From: Breoghania sp.
GTDB lineage: Bacteria; Pseudomonadota; Alphaproteobacteria; Rhizobiales; Stappiaceae
Assembly (NCBI RefSeq): GCF_030066895.1
Contig: NZ_JASJAV010000003.1
Coordinates: forward strand, 272,093 to 336,092
Length of the DNA: 64,000 bases
Reading direction: 5' to 3'
Shown here: positions 51,220 through 58,769 of the stretch, piece by piece
Layout: the number at the start of each line of letters is the position of its first letter
Numbering within the stretch: the first letter of the stretch is position 1
Made by a program: the position numbers and the translations under genes
Notes under the pieces: model-generated
The model's database searches: none
Seen by the model: only the letters and a program-made list of their open reading frames with translations
Told to the model about the DNA's origin: nothing

Positions 51220-53715
51220 TTGCCAGAGCAGCAAGATCCGTCTCAGACAGATCTTAGGTCTCCTTTCGAGCGGCGGCTGGATCGTGCGCTCGCGCTGGCG
51301 TGCTCCGCTCTCTTCTGGGAGCGCCTGTGGCCCGTAGCCTATCGGGTGCTGATGGTCGGCGGTCTTTTCCTCGCCCTTTCTTGGCTCGGCTTATGGTGGA
51401 TCTTGCCTTCGTGGCTGCGCTGGATCGGCGTCGTCGCCTTCCTTGGCGCGCTCGCCTATGAGGCCTGGCCGGGGCTCAAGCTGCGCTGGCCGACGCGGGC
51501 GGAGGGCATCGCGCGGCTCGAAGAGGTCGGGCATTATCGGCACCACCCGCTTGCCGCGCTGAAAGATCATCTGGTAACCGACAAGAACGATCCGACGGTG
51601 TGCGCCCTGTGGCGGGCGCATCGTGCGCGGGCGCTGAAGGCGCTGACCGCGCTGAAGCCGGGCTGGCCGCACCCCCAGGCTTTCCGCAATGATCCCTGGG
51701 CCTTGCGGGTGATCGTCGCCTTGCTGCTCGTCGTCGGTTTCGGCGTCTCAACCGGCGAACGTGGTATGCGCACCGTTTCGGCCTTTGTCGGCTCCGGTGC
51801 ATCGGATACGCTTATCGGGCGCATCGATGCCTGGGTGACGCCGCCCAGTTATACCCGTCGTCCGCCCATTTTCCTGACCGGAGACATGGGATCGGCGCGC
51901 GATCCCAAGGCCATCGTCACGGTTCCGGAGGGAAGCGTCGTCGTGGTGCGCGCGCAGGGCGAAAGCCGCGATCTCGGCGTGGTTTCGCTAACCGGCGGCA
52001 CGGAGATGGCGATTGTTCCCGAAGTCTCGCAGGATCCCACCGTTGCCTCCGATGCGCCGCTCGAACATCGCATTACGCTGGCTTCAAGCGGTGATGTGGA
52101 GGTTCGCCGCGGCGGCGACGTCGTCGATCGCTGGCGGTTTTCAGTGGAGCCGGATGCCGATCCGGTCATCGATTTTCTGGAAGAGCCGGAGCCGCAACTG
52201 AGCGGCACATTGAAACTCGCCTACGAGGTTTCCGACGATTACGGGGTGATGTCGGCGCGGGCGGAAATCGAGCCCACCTCCGATGCCACGACCATTGCCG
52301 GGGCGTCGTCGGCCGAGCCGCATCCGCTCTATGAGGCGCCCGTCTTTCCGCTGTCGCTGCCGCACCGCCGGGCGCGCGAGGGACAGGGTGAGACCTTCAA
52401 GAACCTCACCTCTCACCCCTGGGCGGGCTCCAAGGTCCGTCTGACGCTGGTTGCCAAGGATGAGGCGGGGCAAGAGGGGCGCAGTGCGACCAAGACCATC
52501 ACGTTGCCTGAGCGCCGTTTCACCAAGCCGCTGGCGCGCGCCATCGTGGAGCAGCGCTGCAATCTCGCGCTTGACGCCAACCTGCAGCCGCAGGTGATCG
52601 ACGCGGTGGACATGCTGATGCTGGTGCCCGACGAATTCATGGAGTCGCCGAAATCCTATCTCGGAATGAAGTTCGTCTATGCCCGGCTGAATTCCGCCAA
52701 AAGCGACAAGGAACTGAAGGAAGCTTCCGATCTGATGTGGGAGCTGGCGCTCTCCATCGAGGACGGCGATCTGTCGGTTGCCGAGCGCGAATTGCGGCAG
52801 GCGCAGGAACGTCTGCGCGAGGCGCTGGAGCGCGGTGCAAGCGACGAGGAGATCGCCAAGCTCACGCAGGAACTGCGCGAGGCGCTGCAGCGCTACATGC
52901 AGGCGCTGGCGGAGCAGTTGAAGAACAATCCGCAGGTCATGCAGCCGATGGATACCAATGCGCAGATGTTGCGCAGTCACGATCTGGAGGAGATGCTGCG
53001 GCGGATTGAGGAACTGGCCAAGAACGGCGCGCGGGATGCGGTGCGCGATCTTCTGGCGCAGATGCAGCGGATGATGGAAAACCTGCAGACCGGGCGCATG
53101 CAGCAGATGCAGCAGAGCCGTCAGTCGCGGGAAATGATGAAGATGCTGGGCGAGCTGGCCGACACGATCCGTCGCCAGCAGGAGCTGATGGATCAGACGC
53201 ACCGGCAAGGCCAGCAGATGACGCCCGAGGAGTTTACTGAGGCGCTCAAGCGTCTGCAGGAGGGCCAGAACGAACTGGCCCAGCGCCTGCAGGAACTGAT
53301 GGATCAGATGGCCAAAAACGGCATGCCCAAGCCCGGCGAGCTGGGCGAGGCGGGCAAGAGCATGGACCGGGCCGGCAAGGCGCTCGGCCAGGGACGGCCG
53401 GGTGACGCCGTGGGCAATCAGGCCGACGCCCTGAAGGAACTTCGCGACGGTGCGGGAAAGCTCGGCGAGCAGATGATGGGCCCCGGCGGGCCGCGCGGAT
53501 TGATGGGGCGTGAGGACAATTGTAACGAGGATCCCCTCGGACGACGACCTAGCCACACCGATATGCCCCCAGACGGACGCGGGCCGAAAGTGCCTGGCGA
53601 TATCGATATTCAGCGCGCCGGCCGCATCCTCGAAGAACTGCGCCGCCGCTTTTCCGATCCCAACCGGCCGCAGCTTGAGCTGGATTACCTGGAGCGCTTG
53701 CTGAAGCGGGAGTGA
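51220..53715 (+). CDS. TIGR02302/DUF4175 large membrane protein
   Basis: An 831-residue protein of the DUF4175 (TIGR02302) family, confined to Alphaproteobacteria. Two or three N-terminal membrane segments (LALACSALFWERLWPVAYRV, WILPSWLRWIGVVAFLGAL and one near residue 165) are followed by a long periplasmic region. This includes VTPPSYTRRPPIFLTGDM and ISDDYGVM-like EVSDDYGVMSARAEIEPT. From about residue 500 there is a Gln/Met/Glu-rich coiled-coil region (EEMLRRIEELAKNGARDAVR, QQMQQSRQSREMMKMLGELA). The C-terminus ends with RAGRILEELRRRFSDPNRPQ. Its function is unknown; an envelope role is inferred. The TTG start at 51220 gives a normal N-terminus. Confidence 0.88.
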   Translation: MPEQQDPSQTDLRSPFERRLDRALALACSALFWERLWPVAYRVLMVGGLFLALSWLGLWWILPSWLRWIGVVAFLGALAYEAWPGLKLRWPTRAEGIARLEEVGHYRHHPLAALKDHLVTDKNDPTVCALWRAHRARALKALTALKPGWPHPQAFRNDPWALRVIVALLLVVGFGVSTGERGMRTVSAFVGSGASDTLIGRIDAWVTPPSYTRRPPIFLTGDMGSARDPKAIVTVPEGSVVVVRAQGESRDLGVVSLTGGTEMAIVPEVSQDPTVASDAPLEHRITLASSGDVEVRRGGDVVDRWRFSVEPDADPVIDFLEEPEPQLSGTLKLAYEVSDDYGVMSARAEIEPTSDATTIAGASSAEPHPLYEAPVFPLSLPHRRAREGQGETFKNLTSHPWAGSKVRLTLVAKDEAGQEGRSATKTITLPERRFTKPLARAIVEQRCNLALDANLQPQVIDAVDMLMLVPDEFMESPKSYLGMKFVYARLNSAKSDKELKEASDLMWELALSIEDGDLSVAERELRQAQERLREALERGASDEEIAKLTQELREALQRYMQALAEQLKNNPQVMQPMDTNAQMLRSHDLEEMLRRIEELAKNGARDAVRDLLAQMQRMMENLQTGRMQQMQQSRQSREMMKMLGELADTIRRQQELMDQTHRQGQQMTPEEFTEALKRLQEGQNELAQRLQELMDQMAKNGMPKPGELGEAGKSMDRAGKALGQGRPGDAVGNQADALKELRDGAGKLGEQMMGPGGPRGLMGREDNCNEDPLGRRPSHTDMPPDGRGPKVPGDIDIQRAGRILEELRRRFSDPNRPQLELDYLERLLKRE

Positions 53716-54033
53716 GGCGTGCCTCTCTCGGGAATCGGGGGCATCACGGGCAAAGAGACAAGGTGCCTTCGGCGCTTGTTACGCTGGATTTCGGATCAGC
53801 GTTCGGCTTCGCCTCACTTGTCCGGAATGAGGGAGTTTGTGGCGGAGTTGTAATCATACGCAGGCACCGTTGCCACGTGCTATCGTCCGGGGGTCTGTAC
53901 GCACTTGATTGGCGTGTGGTTACAATTCTCCTCTTGCTCCTCATTCCGGACGATCTGCGGCGAAGCCGCATGACCAGATCCGGAATCCAACGCAACTAGC
54001 GTCGAAAGCCCCGTATCCCTGCTCCGGACCATC
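53716..54033. repeat. 318-base intergenic region made of nested inverted repeats
   Basis: Outer arms at about 53773-53797 and 53977-54001 match imperfectly (CGCTTGTTACGCTGGATT against AATCCAACGCAACTAGCG); inner arms GTCCGGAATGAGG (53820-53832) and CCTCATTCCGGAC (53939-53951) match perfectly. The outer arm is related to the hairpin at 61019. No coding frame is supported. Confidence 0.65.
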
Positions 54034-54430
54034 TTATTCCGGCGTTCTTCCCCGCCGCAGGGCCGTGACCTCGATCTCCACCAGCATTTCCTTCTCGATC
54101 ATCTCGCACAGCACCATTGTGGCCGCGGGGCGGATTTCGCCGAAGGCATCGGCCAGAATGGGGGTGATGCGGCGCACGTGATCGCGCTCGGACACGTAAG
54201 TAGCGAACCCGAACCACGTTGGCTAGCGAGGCTCCCGCTTCCGCCAGCGTGCGGGCGGTGTTGGCCGGCGCCTTGCGCGCCTGCGTCTCCACCGTGGCCG
54301 GAAGCGTCTTCTTTTCGTAGTCGTAGTCGGTTGTGCCGGAAACGAAGATCCAGTCTCCGTTCATGACGGCGCGGGCATAGCCGAACCGTCGCTCGAAATC
54401 GGAGCCGGTGTAGATCTGGTGTCGGATCAT
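54034..54430 (-). pseudogene. RidA-family protein, frameshifted
   Basis: Reading leftwards from ATG 54430: MIRHQIYTGSDFERRFGYAR, AVMNGDWIFVSGTTDYDYE and KAPANTARTLAEAGASLANV, typical of RidA/YjgF proteins, which hydrolyse reactive enamines/imines from PLP enzymes. In VVRVRYYVSERD the sequence has one extra T (near 54198), and the frame is lost. The correct frame then gives RITPILADAFGEIRPAATM and ends RRGRTPE at TAA 54034. The conserved Arg of RidA falls in the shifted part. This is one of a few lesions inside the otherwise intact right-hand region. Confidence 0.83.
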
Positions 54431-54469
54431 GGCGTGTCGTCCGGTCATTCGTGAGGAGGTCGCGTTCGT

Positions 54470-54491
54470 GGCCGTCTCGAAGGATGGGCCA
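54470..54491 (+). repeat. REP-like half-site
   Basis: The 22-base sequence containing GCCGTCTCGAAGGATGG here is identical to 61700-61721, part of the long inverted repeat at 61.6 kb. It lies in the short gap between the RidA-like and exporter genes. Confidence 0.6.
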
Positions 54492-54536
54492 CTCGCCCCT
54501 TGGATCGCAAGTTGTTTCGCGTGCCCCGGCGTGGCT

Positions 54537-55760
54537 TCATATGCGCGCGGTCGGCGGCGTGCGCGGTGTCCGTCCGAGCAGCGCATAGGCGAGAATTCCG
54601 AGCACCGGCAGGCCCGGCGCCACGGTCGCCATCGCCAGGATGGGATCGTTCAGTGATGCGGCGAGGATCGATCCCACGAAGCTGCTGTCGAACTGGATGA
54701 AGCCCATCATCGAGGTGGCGGAGCCCGCCATGCGGGCGAATGCGGCCAGCGCCCGGGTAGTGGTGGCCGGAATGACGAAGGCAAGCGAGAAGACGAAAAG
54801 CGCGATCGGCGCCATCACCTTCAGATAGCTCAGATCCATCTGAAACAGGTTGAAGGAGAGCAGTGCCATGCCCGCCACGACGCCGACGATCGACCACGGG
54901 ATGAGGCTCTCGGCGGAATGGCGGCGGAGCAGGCGGGAGGTGACGATGGTGTCGAAGAAGTAGCTGCCGGACTGCAGCATCATGCCGAGGCCGAATTGTG
55001 CGGGCGTCAACCCCACATGCTCGATCATCATGAAGGGAATGAGGGCCGCGATCGTGTAGAGGGTGCCGAGTGACAGGTCAATGAAAAGCGAGGGTTGCAT
55101 GAAGGCCGGCGTCACGGACAAGGTTGCATAGGAGGAAATCAGGCGACGGGGATGGTCGCGGCTGCGGTCGGGATGGGCGTTGGTCTCCGGCAGCAGCGTG
55201 TAGACGGCGACCGCCAGCGTTCCACCGTAGATGATCATGAAATAGAAGATTTCTTGCCAGCCGAAGAGCGTCAGCGTAATGCCGCCAATGGTGGGGGAAA
55301 TGGCGGGGCCGACCGCCAGCATCATGCCCACCGCGTTCAGGATGCGCGAGGAGGCCTGGCCGATATACTGATCGTGCACGATGGCTCGCGAGGTCGCCAT
55401 GCCGACCGCCGTTCCCACGCCCTGAAAGAGCCGCGTGCCGATCAGCCAATCGACCGTGGGCGCGAAGGTCGCGACGATCGTCGCTCCCAGATAGAGCGGC
55501 AGAAACGCCAGTGTCACGGGCCGTCGGACAAAGGCGTCGGTGAGCGGGCCGCACAGGAGCTGCGTCATCGCAAAGCCCGCGAAATAGGTTGTCAGCGTGA
55601 GCTTGATGACGGCGGGCGAGGTGTCGAACACCGCGGTCAGCGTCGGCATGGCCGGGGTGTAGAGCGCCATGGAAATCGGACCGATGGCAACGAGGGCGGC
55701 GCCGAGCATGGCGGTTCGGCGCTCGCTCATCTGGGGAGCCGGAGGGACGATCTGGTTCAT
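54537..55760 (-). CDS. Bcr/CflA-family multidrug exporter
   Basis: An intact 407-residue, 12-helix MFS exporter. N-terminal signature: GPISMALYTPAMPTLTAVFD, then LTTYFAGFAMTQLLCGPLTD, VRRPVTLAFLPLYLGATIVA and RLFQGVGTAVGMATSRAIVH, as in Bcr/CflA proteins (drug and possibly dipeptide efflux). A start at ATG 55760 overlaps the MarR stop (ATGA), so the two are co-transcribed leftwards. Longer upstream reading is not supported. Confidence 0.88.
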   Translation of the reverse strand: MNQIVPPAPQMSERRTAMLGAALVAIGPISMALYTPAMPTLTAVFDTSPAVIKLTLTTYFAGFAMTQLLCGPLTDAFVRRPVTLAFLPLYLGATIVATFAPTVDWLIGTRLFQGVGTAVGMATSRAIVHDQYIGQASSRILNAVGMMLAVGPAISPTIGGITLTLFGWQEIFYFMIIYGGTLAVAVYTLLPETNAHPDRSRDHPRRLISSYATLSVTPAFMQPSLFIDLSLGTLYTIAALIPFMMIEHVGLTPAQFGLGMMLQSGSYFFDTIVTSRLLRRHSAESLIPWSIVGVVAGMALLSFNLFQMDLSYLKVMAPIALFVFSLAFVIPATTTRALAAFARMAGSATSMMGFIQFDSSFVGSILAASLNDPILAMATVAPGLPVLGILAYALLGRTPRTPPTARI

Positions 55761-56236
55761 CTTGTTTTCTTGTTCCCGTCGGCGGCGGGCTCCGGCGTAT
55801 TGGTTGCGAGATTGGTCTGAAGTGCCTGCAGGAGCGCGAAGGTTCGCTCGATATCCGCGTCGCTGAAGCCTGCGAAGGCCTGCTTGCGGATGCTTTCGAT
55901 CAGGGGGTCGAAGCAATGGATGGCGAGGGCGGCCTTGTCGGTGAGGCGGATGAGCTTGGCACGGCGGTCGTTGGGATCGGGGCAGCGCTCCACCAGTCCG
56001 GCCGCCTCCAGCCGGTCGAGAAATCCGACCAGCGTCATCGGCTCCACGCCAAGATACTCGGCCAGCACGCTCTGGCGCGTGTCGGATAGGCGCTGCACGA
56101 AGGCAAGTGTCCGCGCTTCGCCAAGCGTCAGGCCCAGTCTGGCATCGGCAAGACCTTTGGCAAAATGTCTCCGGGCCAGCCGCGCGAGGTCGGTTAGCAG
56201 GAAGCTGATCGGGCGCTCGGTTGGCTCAACAGTCAT
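55757..56236 (-). CDS. MarR-family regulator
   Basis: A 159-residue winged-helix repressor. DNA-binding core: LTLGEARTLAFVQRLSDTRQ, SVLAEYLGVEPMTLVGFLDR and LVERCPDPNDRRAKLIRL, with the usual D-x-R-D-like wing (PNDRRAK). It is translationally coupled to the exporter (ATGA), whose expression it probably represses until a ligand binds. A palindrome (CATATTATATG) lies 9 bases upstream of its start. Confidence 0.88.
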   Translation of the reverse strand: MTVEPTERPISFLLTDLARLARRHFAKGLADARLGLTLGEARTLAFVQRLSDTRQSVLAEYLGVEPMTLVGFLDRLEAAGLVERCPDPNDRRAKLIRLTDKAALAIHCFDPLIESIRKQAFAGFSDADIERTFALLQALQTNLATNTPEPAADGNKKTR

Positions 56237-56244
56237 ACGGCTAT

Positions 56245-56255
56245 CATATTATATG
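56245..56255. promoter_or_regulatory. Palindrome at the MarR promoter, candidate operator
   Basis: CATATTATATG, an 11-base palindrome centred on one T, overlaps the expected promoter between marR (leftward) and typA (rightward). Autorepression by the MarR protein is inferred. Confidence 0.45.
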
Positions 56256-56322
56256 GAGACCTTATGACCTATTCGGACCGTTCCCCTTGGTCAAGCTATT
56301 GCGTGTTGTTGATCGCGGTGCG

Positions 56323-56351
56323 TTGCACAAACCGGTCATTTGCCTTATATA
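56323..56351 (+). promoter_or_regulatory. Sigma-70-like promoter of the typA leader
   Basis: TTGCAC (56323-56328), 17-base spacer, TATATA (56346-56351). Transcription would start near 56358, giving a leader of about 95 bases before typA. Confidence 0.6.
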
Positions 56352-56357
56352 CGCGGC

Positions 56358-56441
56358 CAATCGCAACAACCGGCCCTGTTGGGCCTGCCGCTACAAGGGC
56401 GCAACGAACCGCGGGTCCTATCGGGCTCGCGGTGCTTTTTT
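56358..56441 (+). ncRNA. Leader RNA / possible sRNA before typA with terminator
   Basis: After the promoter the sequence can fold a small hairpin (GGCCCTGTTGGGCC) and then a strong stem ACCGCGGGTCC/GGGCTCGCGGT (56408-56418, 56423-56433; 11 pairs with two G-U) with a TATC loop, followed by GCTTTTTT. This is an intrinsic terminator ending 10 bases before the typA ATG. The transcript could be a small RNA of about 84 bases or an attenuated leader. It is not matched to a known family from memory. Confidence 0.5.
56408..56441 (+). terminator. Intrinsic terminator immediately before typA
   Basis: An eleven-pair stem with a four-base loop and six T residues. The typA Shine-Dalgarno-like TGGATGGG begins directly after the T-run, so terminator formation and translation initiation are tightly linked in space. 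Confidence 0.65.
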
Positions 56442-56451
56442 GGATGGGCTT

Positions 56452-58275
56452 ATGAATCTGCGCAACATCGCCATCATCGCTCACGTCGACCATGGCAAGA
56501 CCACGCTGATCGACGTTCTGCTCAAGCAATCCGGCGCTTTCCGTGAAAATCAGCGCACGGAAGACCGGATGATGGATTCCAATGACCTGGAGCGTGAGCG
56601 CGGCATCACCATCCTAGCGAAGGTCACTTCGCTGGTATGGAAGGACACGTGCATCAACATCGTCGACACGCCGGGCCACGCCGATTTCGGCGGCGAGGTG
56701 GAGCGTATCCTGAACATGGTTGACGGCGCCGTCATTCTGGTGGACGCGTCCGAAGGGCCGATGCCGCAGACCAAGTTCGTGCTCTCCAAGGCCCTGAAGC
56801 TGGGTCTGGAACCGATCGTCGCCATCAACAAGATCGACAAGCCGAACCAGCGCGCCGAGGAAGTGCTGGACGAGGTGTTCGATCTGTTCGCCGTGCTCGA
56901 TGCCGACGAAGAGCAGCTCGACTTCCCTGTTCTCTACGGCTCGGCCAAGCAGGGCTGGATGTCGCTTGATCCCGAGCAGCCCGCCGAACCTTCCATGGCG
57001 CCCCTTTTCGACGTGGTTCTGGAGCGCGTCGCGCCGCCCCATGCGGAGGAAGGTTCCTTCCGCATGCTGGCGACCACGATCCAGTCCAACCCGTTCCTCG
57101 GCCGTATCCTCACCGGCCGTATCGTGGCCGGTAAGGCCATCCCGAACATGGCGGTCAAGGCTCTGTCGCGTGACGGCAAGGTCGTGGAGCAGGGACGTAT
57201 CTCCAAGGTTCTGGCCTTCCGTGGTCTCGACCGGCAGCCGATCGACGTGGGCGAGGCGGGTGATATCGTCTCCATCGCAGGCCTTCAGACGGCGACGGTC
57301 GCCGACACGATCTGCGCGCCGGACATCTCCGAGCCGCTGCACGCCCAGCCGATCGATCCGCCGACTCTGTCGATGACCTTCCGCGTCAACAACGGTCCGC
57401 TGTCGGGCACCGAGGGTGACAAGGTGCAGAGCCGCGTCATCCGCGAACGCCTGATGTCGGAAGCGGAAGGCAACGTCGCGCTTAAGGTCGAGGACAGTGC
57501 GGAGCCGGATGCCTTCGTCGTGTCGGGTCGTGGCGAATTGCAGCTCGCGATCCTCATCGAGAACATGCGCCGCGAGGGCTTCGAGTTGTGCGTCGGGCGT
57601 CCGCGCGTCGTCTTCCAGCAGGACGAGGTGGGCAACACGCTCGAGCCGATCGAAGAAGTGATCATCGACGTCGACGAGGAATTCTCCGGCGCGGTGGTAC
57701 AGAAGCTGTCTGAGCGCAAGGCGGATCTCATCGAGATGCGTCCCTCCGGCGGCGACCGCACGCGTCTGCTCTTCCATGCGCCGACGCGCGGTCTCATCGG
57801 CTATCAGTCGGAGCTTCTGTCGGATACGCGCGGTACGGCGATCTTCAACCGTCTGTTCCACGGCTACGCGCCCTACAAGGGCGAGATCCCGAGCCGCAAC
57901 ACCGGCGTGCTGATCTCCAACTCCAACGGCGAGTCCGTGGCCTATGCGCTCTTCAACCTGGAAGATCGCGGCCCGATGCTGATTGGCGCCAGCGTCAAGG
58001 TCTACGAGGGCATGATCATCGGCGAGCACACCCGCGGTAACGACCTCGACGTGAATCCGATCAAGGGCAAGCAACTCACCAATACCCGTGCGTCGGGCAA
58101 GGACGAGGCGGTCAAGCTGACCACGCCGATCAAGCTGTCGCTTGAAGGCGCGCTGTCCTACATCGCCGATGACGAACTGGTGGAAGTAACCCCGAAGAGC
58201 ATCCGCCTGCGCAAGGCGATCCTCGATCCGAACGATCGCAAGAAGGCCTCGCGCGTGAAGAAGACGGCGGCGTAA
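56452..58275 (+). CDS. typA: Translational GTPase TypA/BipA
   Basis: An intact 607-residue ribosome-associated GTPase that supports ribosome assembly and stress or low-temperature growth. G1 is [19 protein letters not shown], switch region [10 protein letters not shown]3 [17 protein letters not shown]4 [11 protein letters not shown], and G5 YGSAKQGW. The EF-G-like domains III and V and the BipA-specific C-terminal domain ([20 protein letters not shown]) are present. ATG 56452 starts [16 protein letters not shown] as in the family; the open frame upstream is not part of the gene. A terminator-like leader precedes it. Confidence 0.96.
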   Translation: MNLRNIAIIAHVDHGKTTLIDVLLKQSGAFRENQRTEDRMMDSNDLERERGITILAKVTSLVWKDTCINIVDTPGHADFGGEVERILNMVDGAVILVDASEGPMPQTKFVLSKALKLGLEPIVAINKIDKPNQRAEEVLDEVFDLFAVLDADEEQLDFPVLYGSAKQGWMSLDPEQPAEPSMAPLFDVVLERVAPPHAEEGSFRMLATTIQSNPFLGRILTGRIVAGKAIPNMAVKALSRDGKVVEQGRISKVLAFRGLDRQPIDVGEAGDIVSIAGLQTATVADTICAPDISEPLHAQPIDPPTLSMTFRVNNGPLSGTEGDKVQSRVIRERLMSEAEGNVALKVEDSAEPDAFVVSGRGELQLAILIENMRREGFELCVGRPRVVFQQDEVGNTLEPIEEVIIDVDEEFSGAVVQKLSERKADLIEMRPSGGDRTRLLFHAPTRGLIGYQSELLSDTRGTAIFNRLFHGYAPYKGEIPSRNTGVLISNSNGESVAYALFNLEDRGPMLIGASVKVYEGMIIGEHTRGNDLDVNPIKGKQLTNTRASGKDEAVKLTTPIKLSLEGALSYIADDELVEVTPKSIRLRKAILDPNDRKKASRVKKTAA

Positions 58276-58372
58276 GACACGCCGCGCGCATCCGATCGGC
58301 GGCCGCATGCCGCCGGTCCTTGTGTGCTCTCGCTGTGAGGCCTCGCGGCGATGTTTGTGCCCGCACAAAAAA

Positions 58373-58399
58373 CAAGGAGGAGGGTTTCCCTCCTCCTTG
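58373..58399 (-). terminator. Hairpin with T-run on the minus strand
   Basis: CAAGGAGGAGGG and CCCTCCTCCTTG form a perfect 12-pair stem with a 3-base loop. On the minus strand it is followed by TTTTTT (A-run 58367-58372 on the plus strand). It may act in both directions but is best formed for leftward transcripts. Confidence 0.6.
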
Positions 58400-58654
58400 C
58401 TGAAATGCTCACCGATTAAAAAATCTAGCCGTATTCATTGCATCGGCAAAAGCCGGTCAAAAGCCCCTGGGCAGCTCCTCCCAAGAGCTGGGATCCCGTG
58501 TGGGCAAGAAACTATTCGGCCAAGTCCTACCAAATCTCCCATCCTGTCGCTCTCGAACGGTAGGTCGGGGTAACCACGAATATAACGTTGCGTTGAGATA
58601 CACGCGCAAGTTGTCCTCGTCTTTGCGACCGCTAATTGTAACGGTGCCGCAGGC

Positions 58655-58685
58655 TTGACATTCCACCGACTGGAAACCCTATCTC
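58655..58685 (+). promoter_or_regulatory. CueR/HmrR-type copper-responsive promoter
   Basis: TTGACA (58655-58660), 19-base spacer, TATCTC (58680-58685). The spacer contains inverted repeat TTCCA-CCGAC-TGGAA. A 19-base spacer with this dyad is the hallmark of MerR-family CueR/HmrR promoters of copper exporters. copA starts 84 bases downstream. No cueR/hmrR gene lies in the window. Confidence 0.78.
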
Positions 58686-58769
58686 CTGTAAATGCGGCTA
58701 CTCGCGGCTCCGAAATCAGGCCCTGAGGCGCGCGGTTCGCGACCCAGCTCAGGCATTGGACAGTCTCTC

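Larger units (their letters stand above)
58276..58769. other. 494-base region between typA and copA
   Basis: Contains the hairpin at 58373-58399 and, at its right end, the copper promoter at 58655. Between 58430 and 58640 no coding frame or RNA is recognisable. The first copA-frame ATG is at 58770. Confidence 0.55.
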
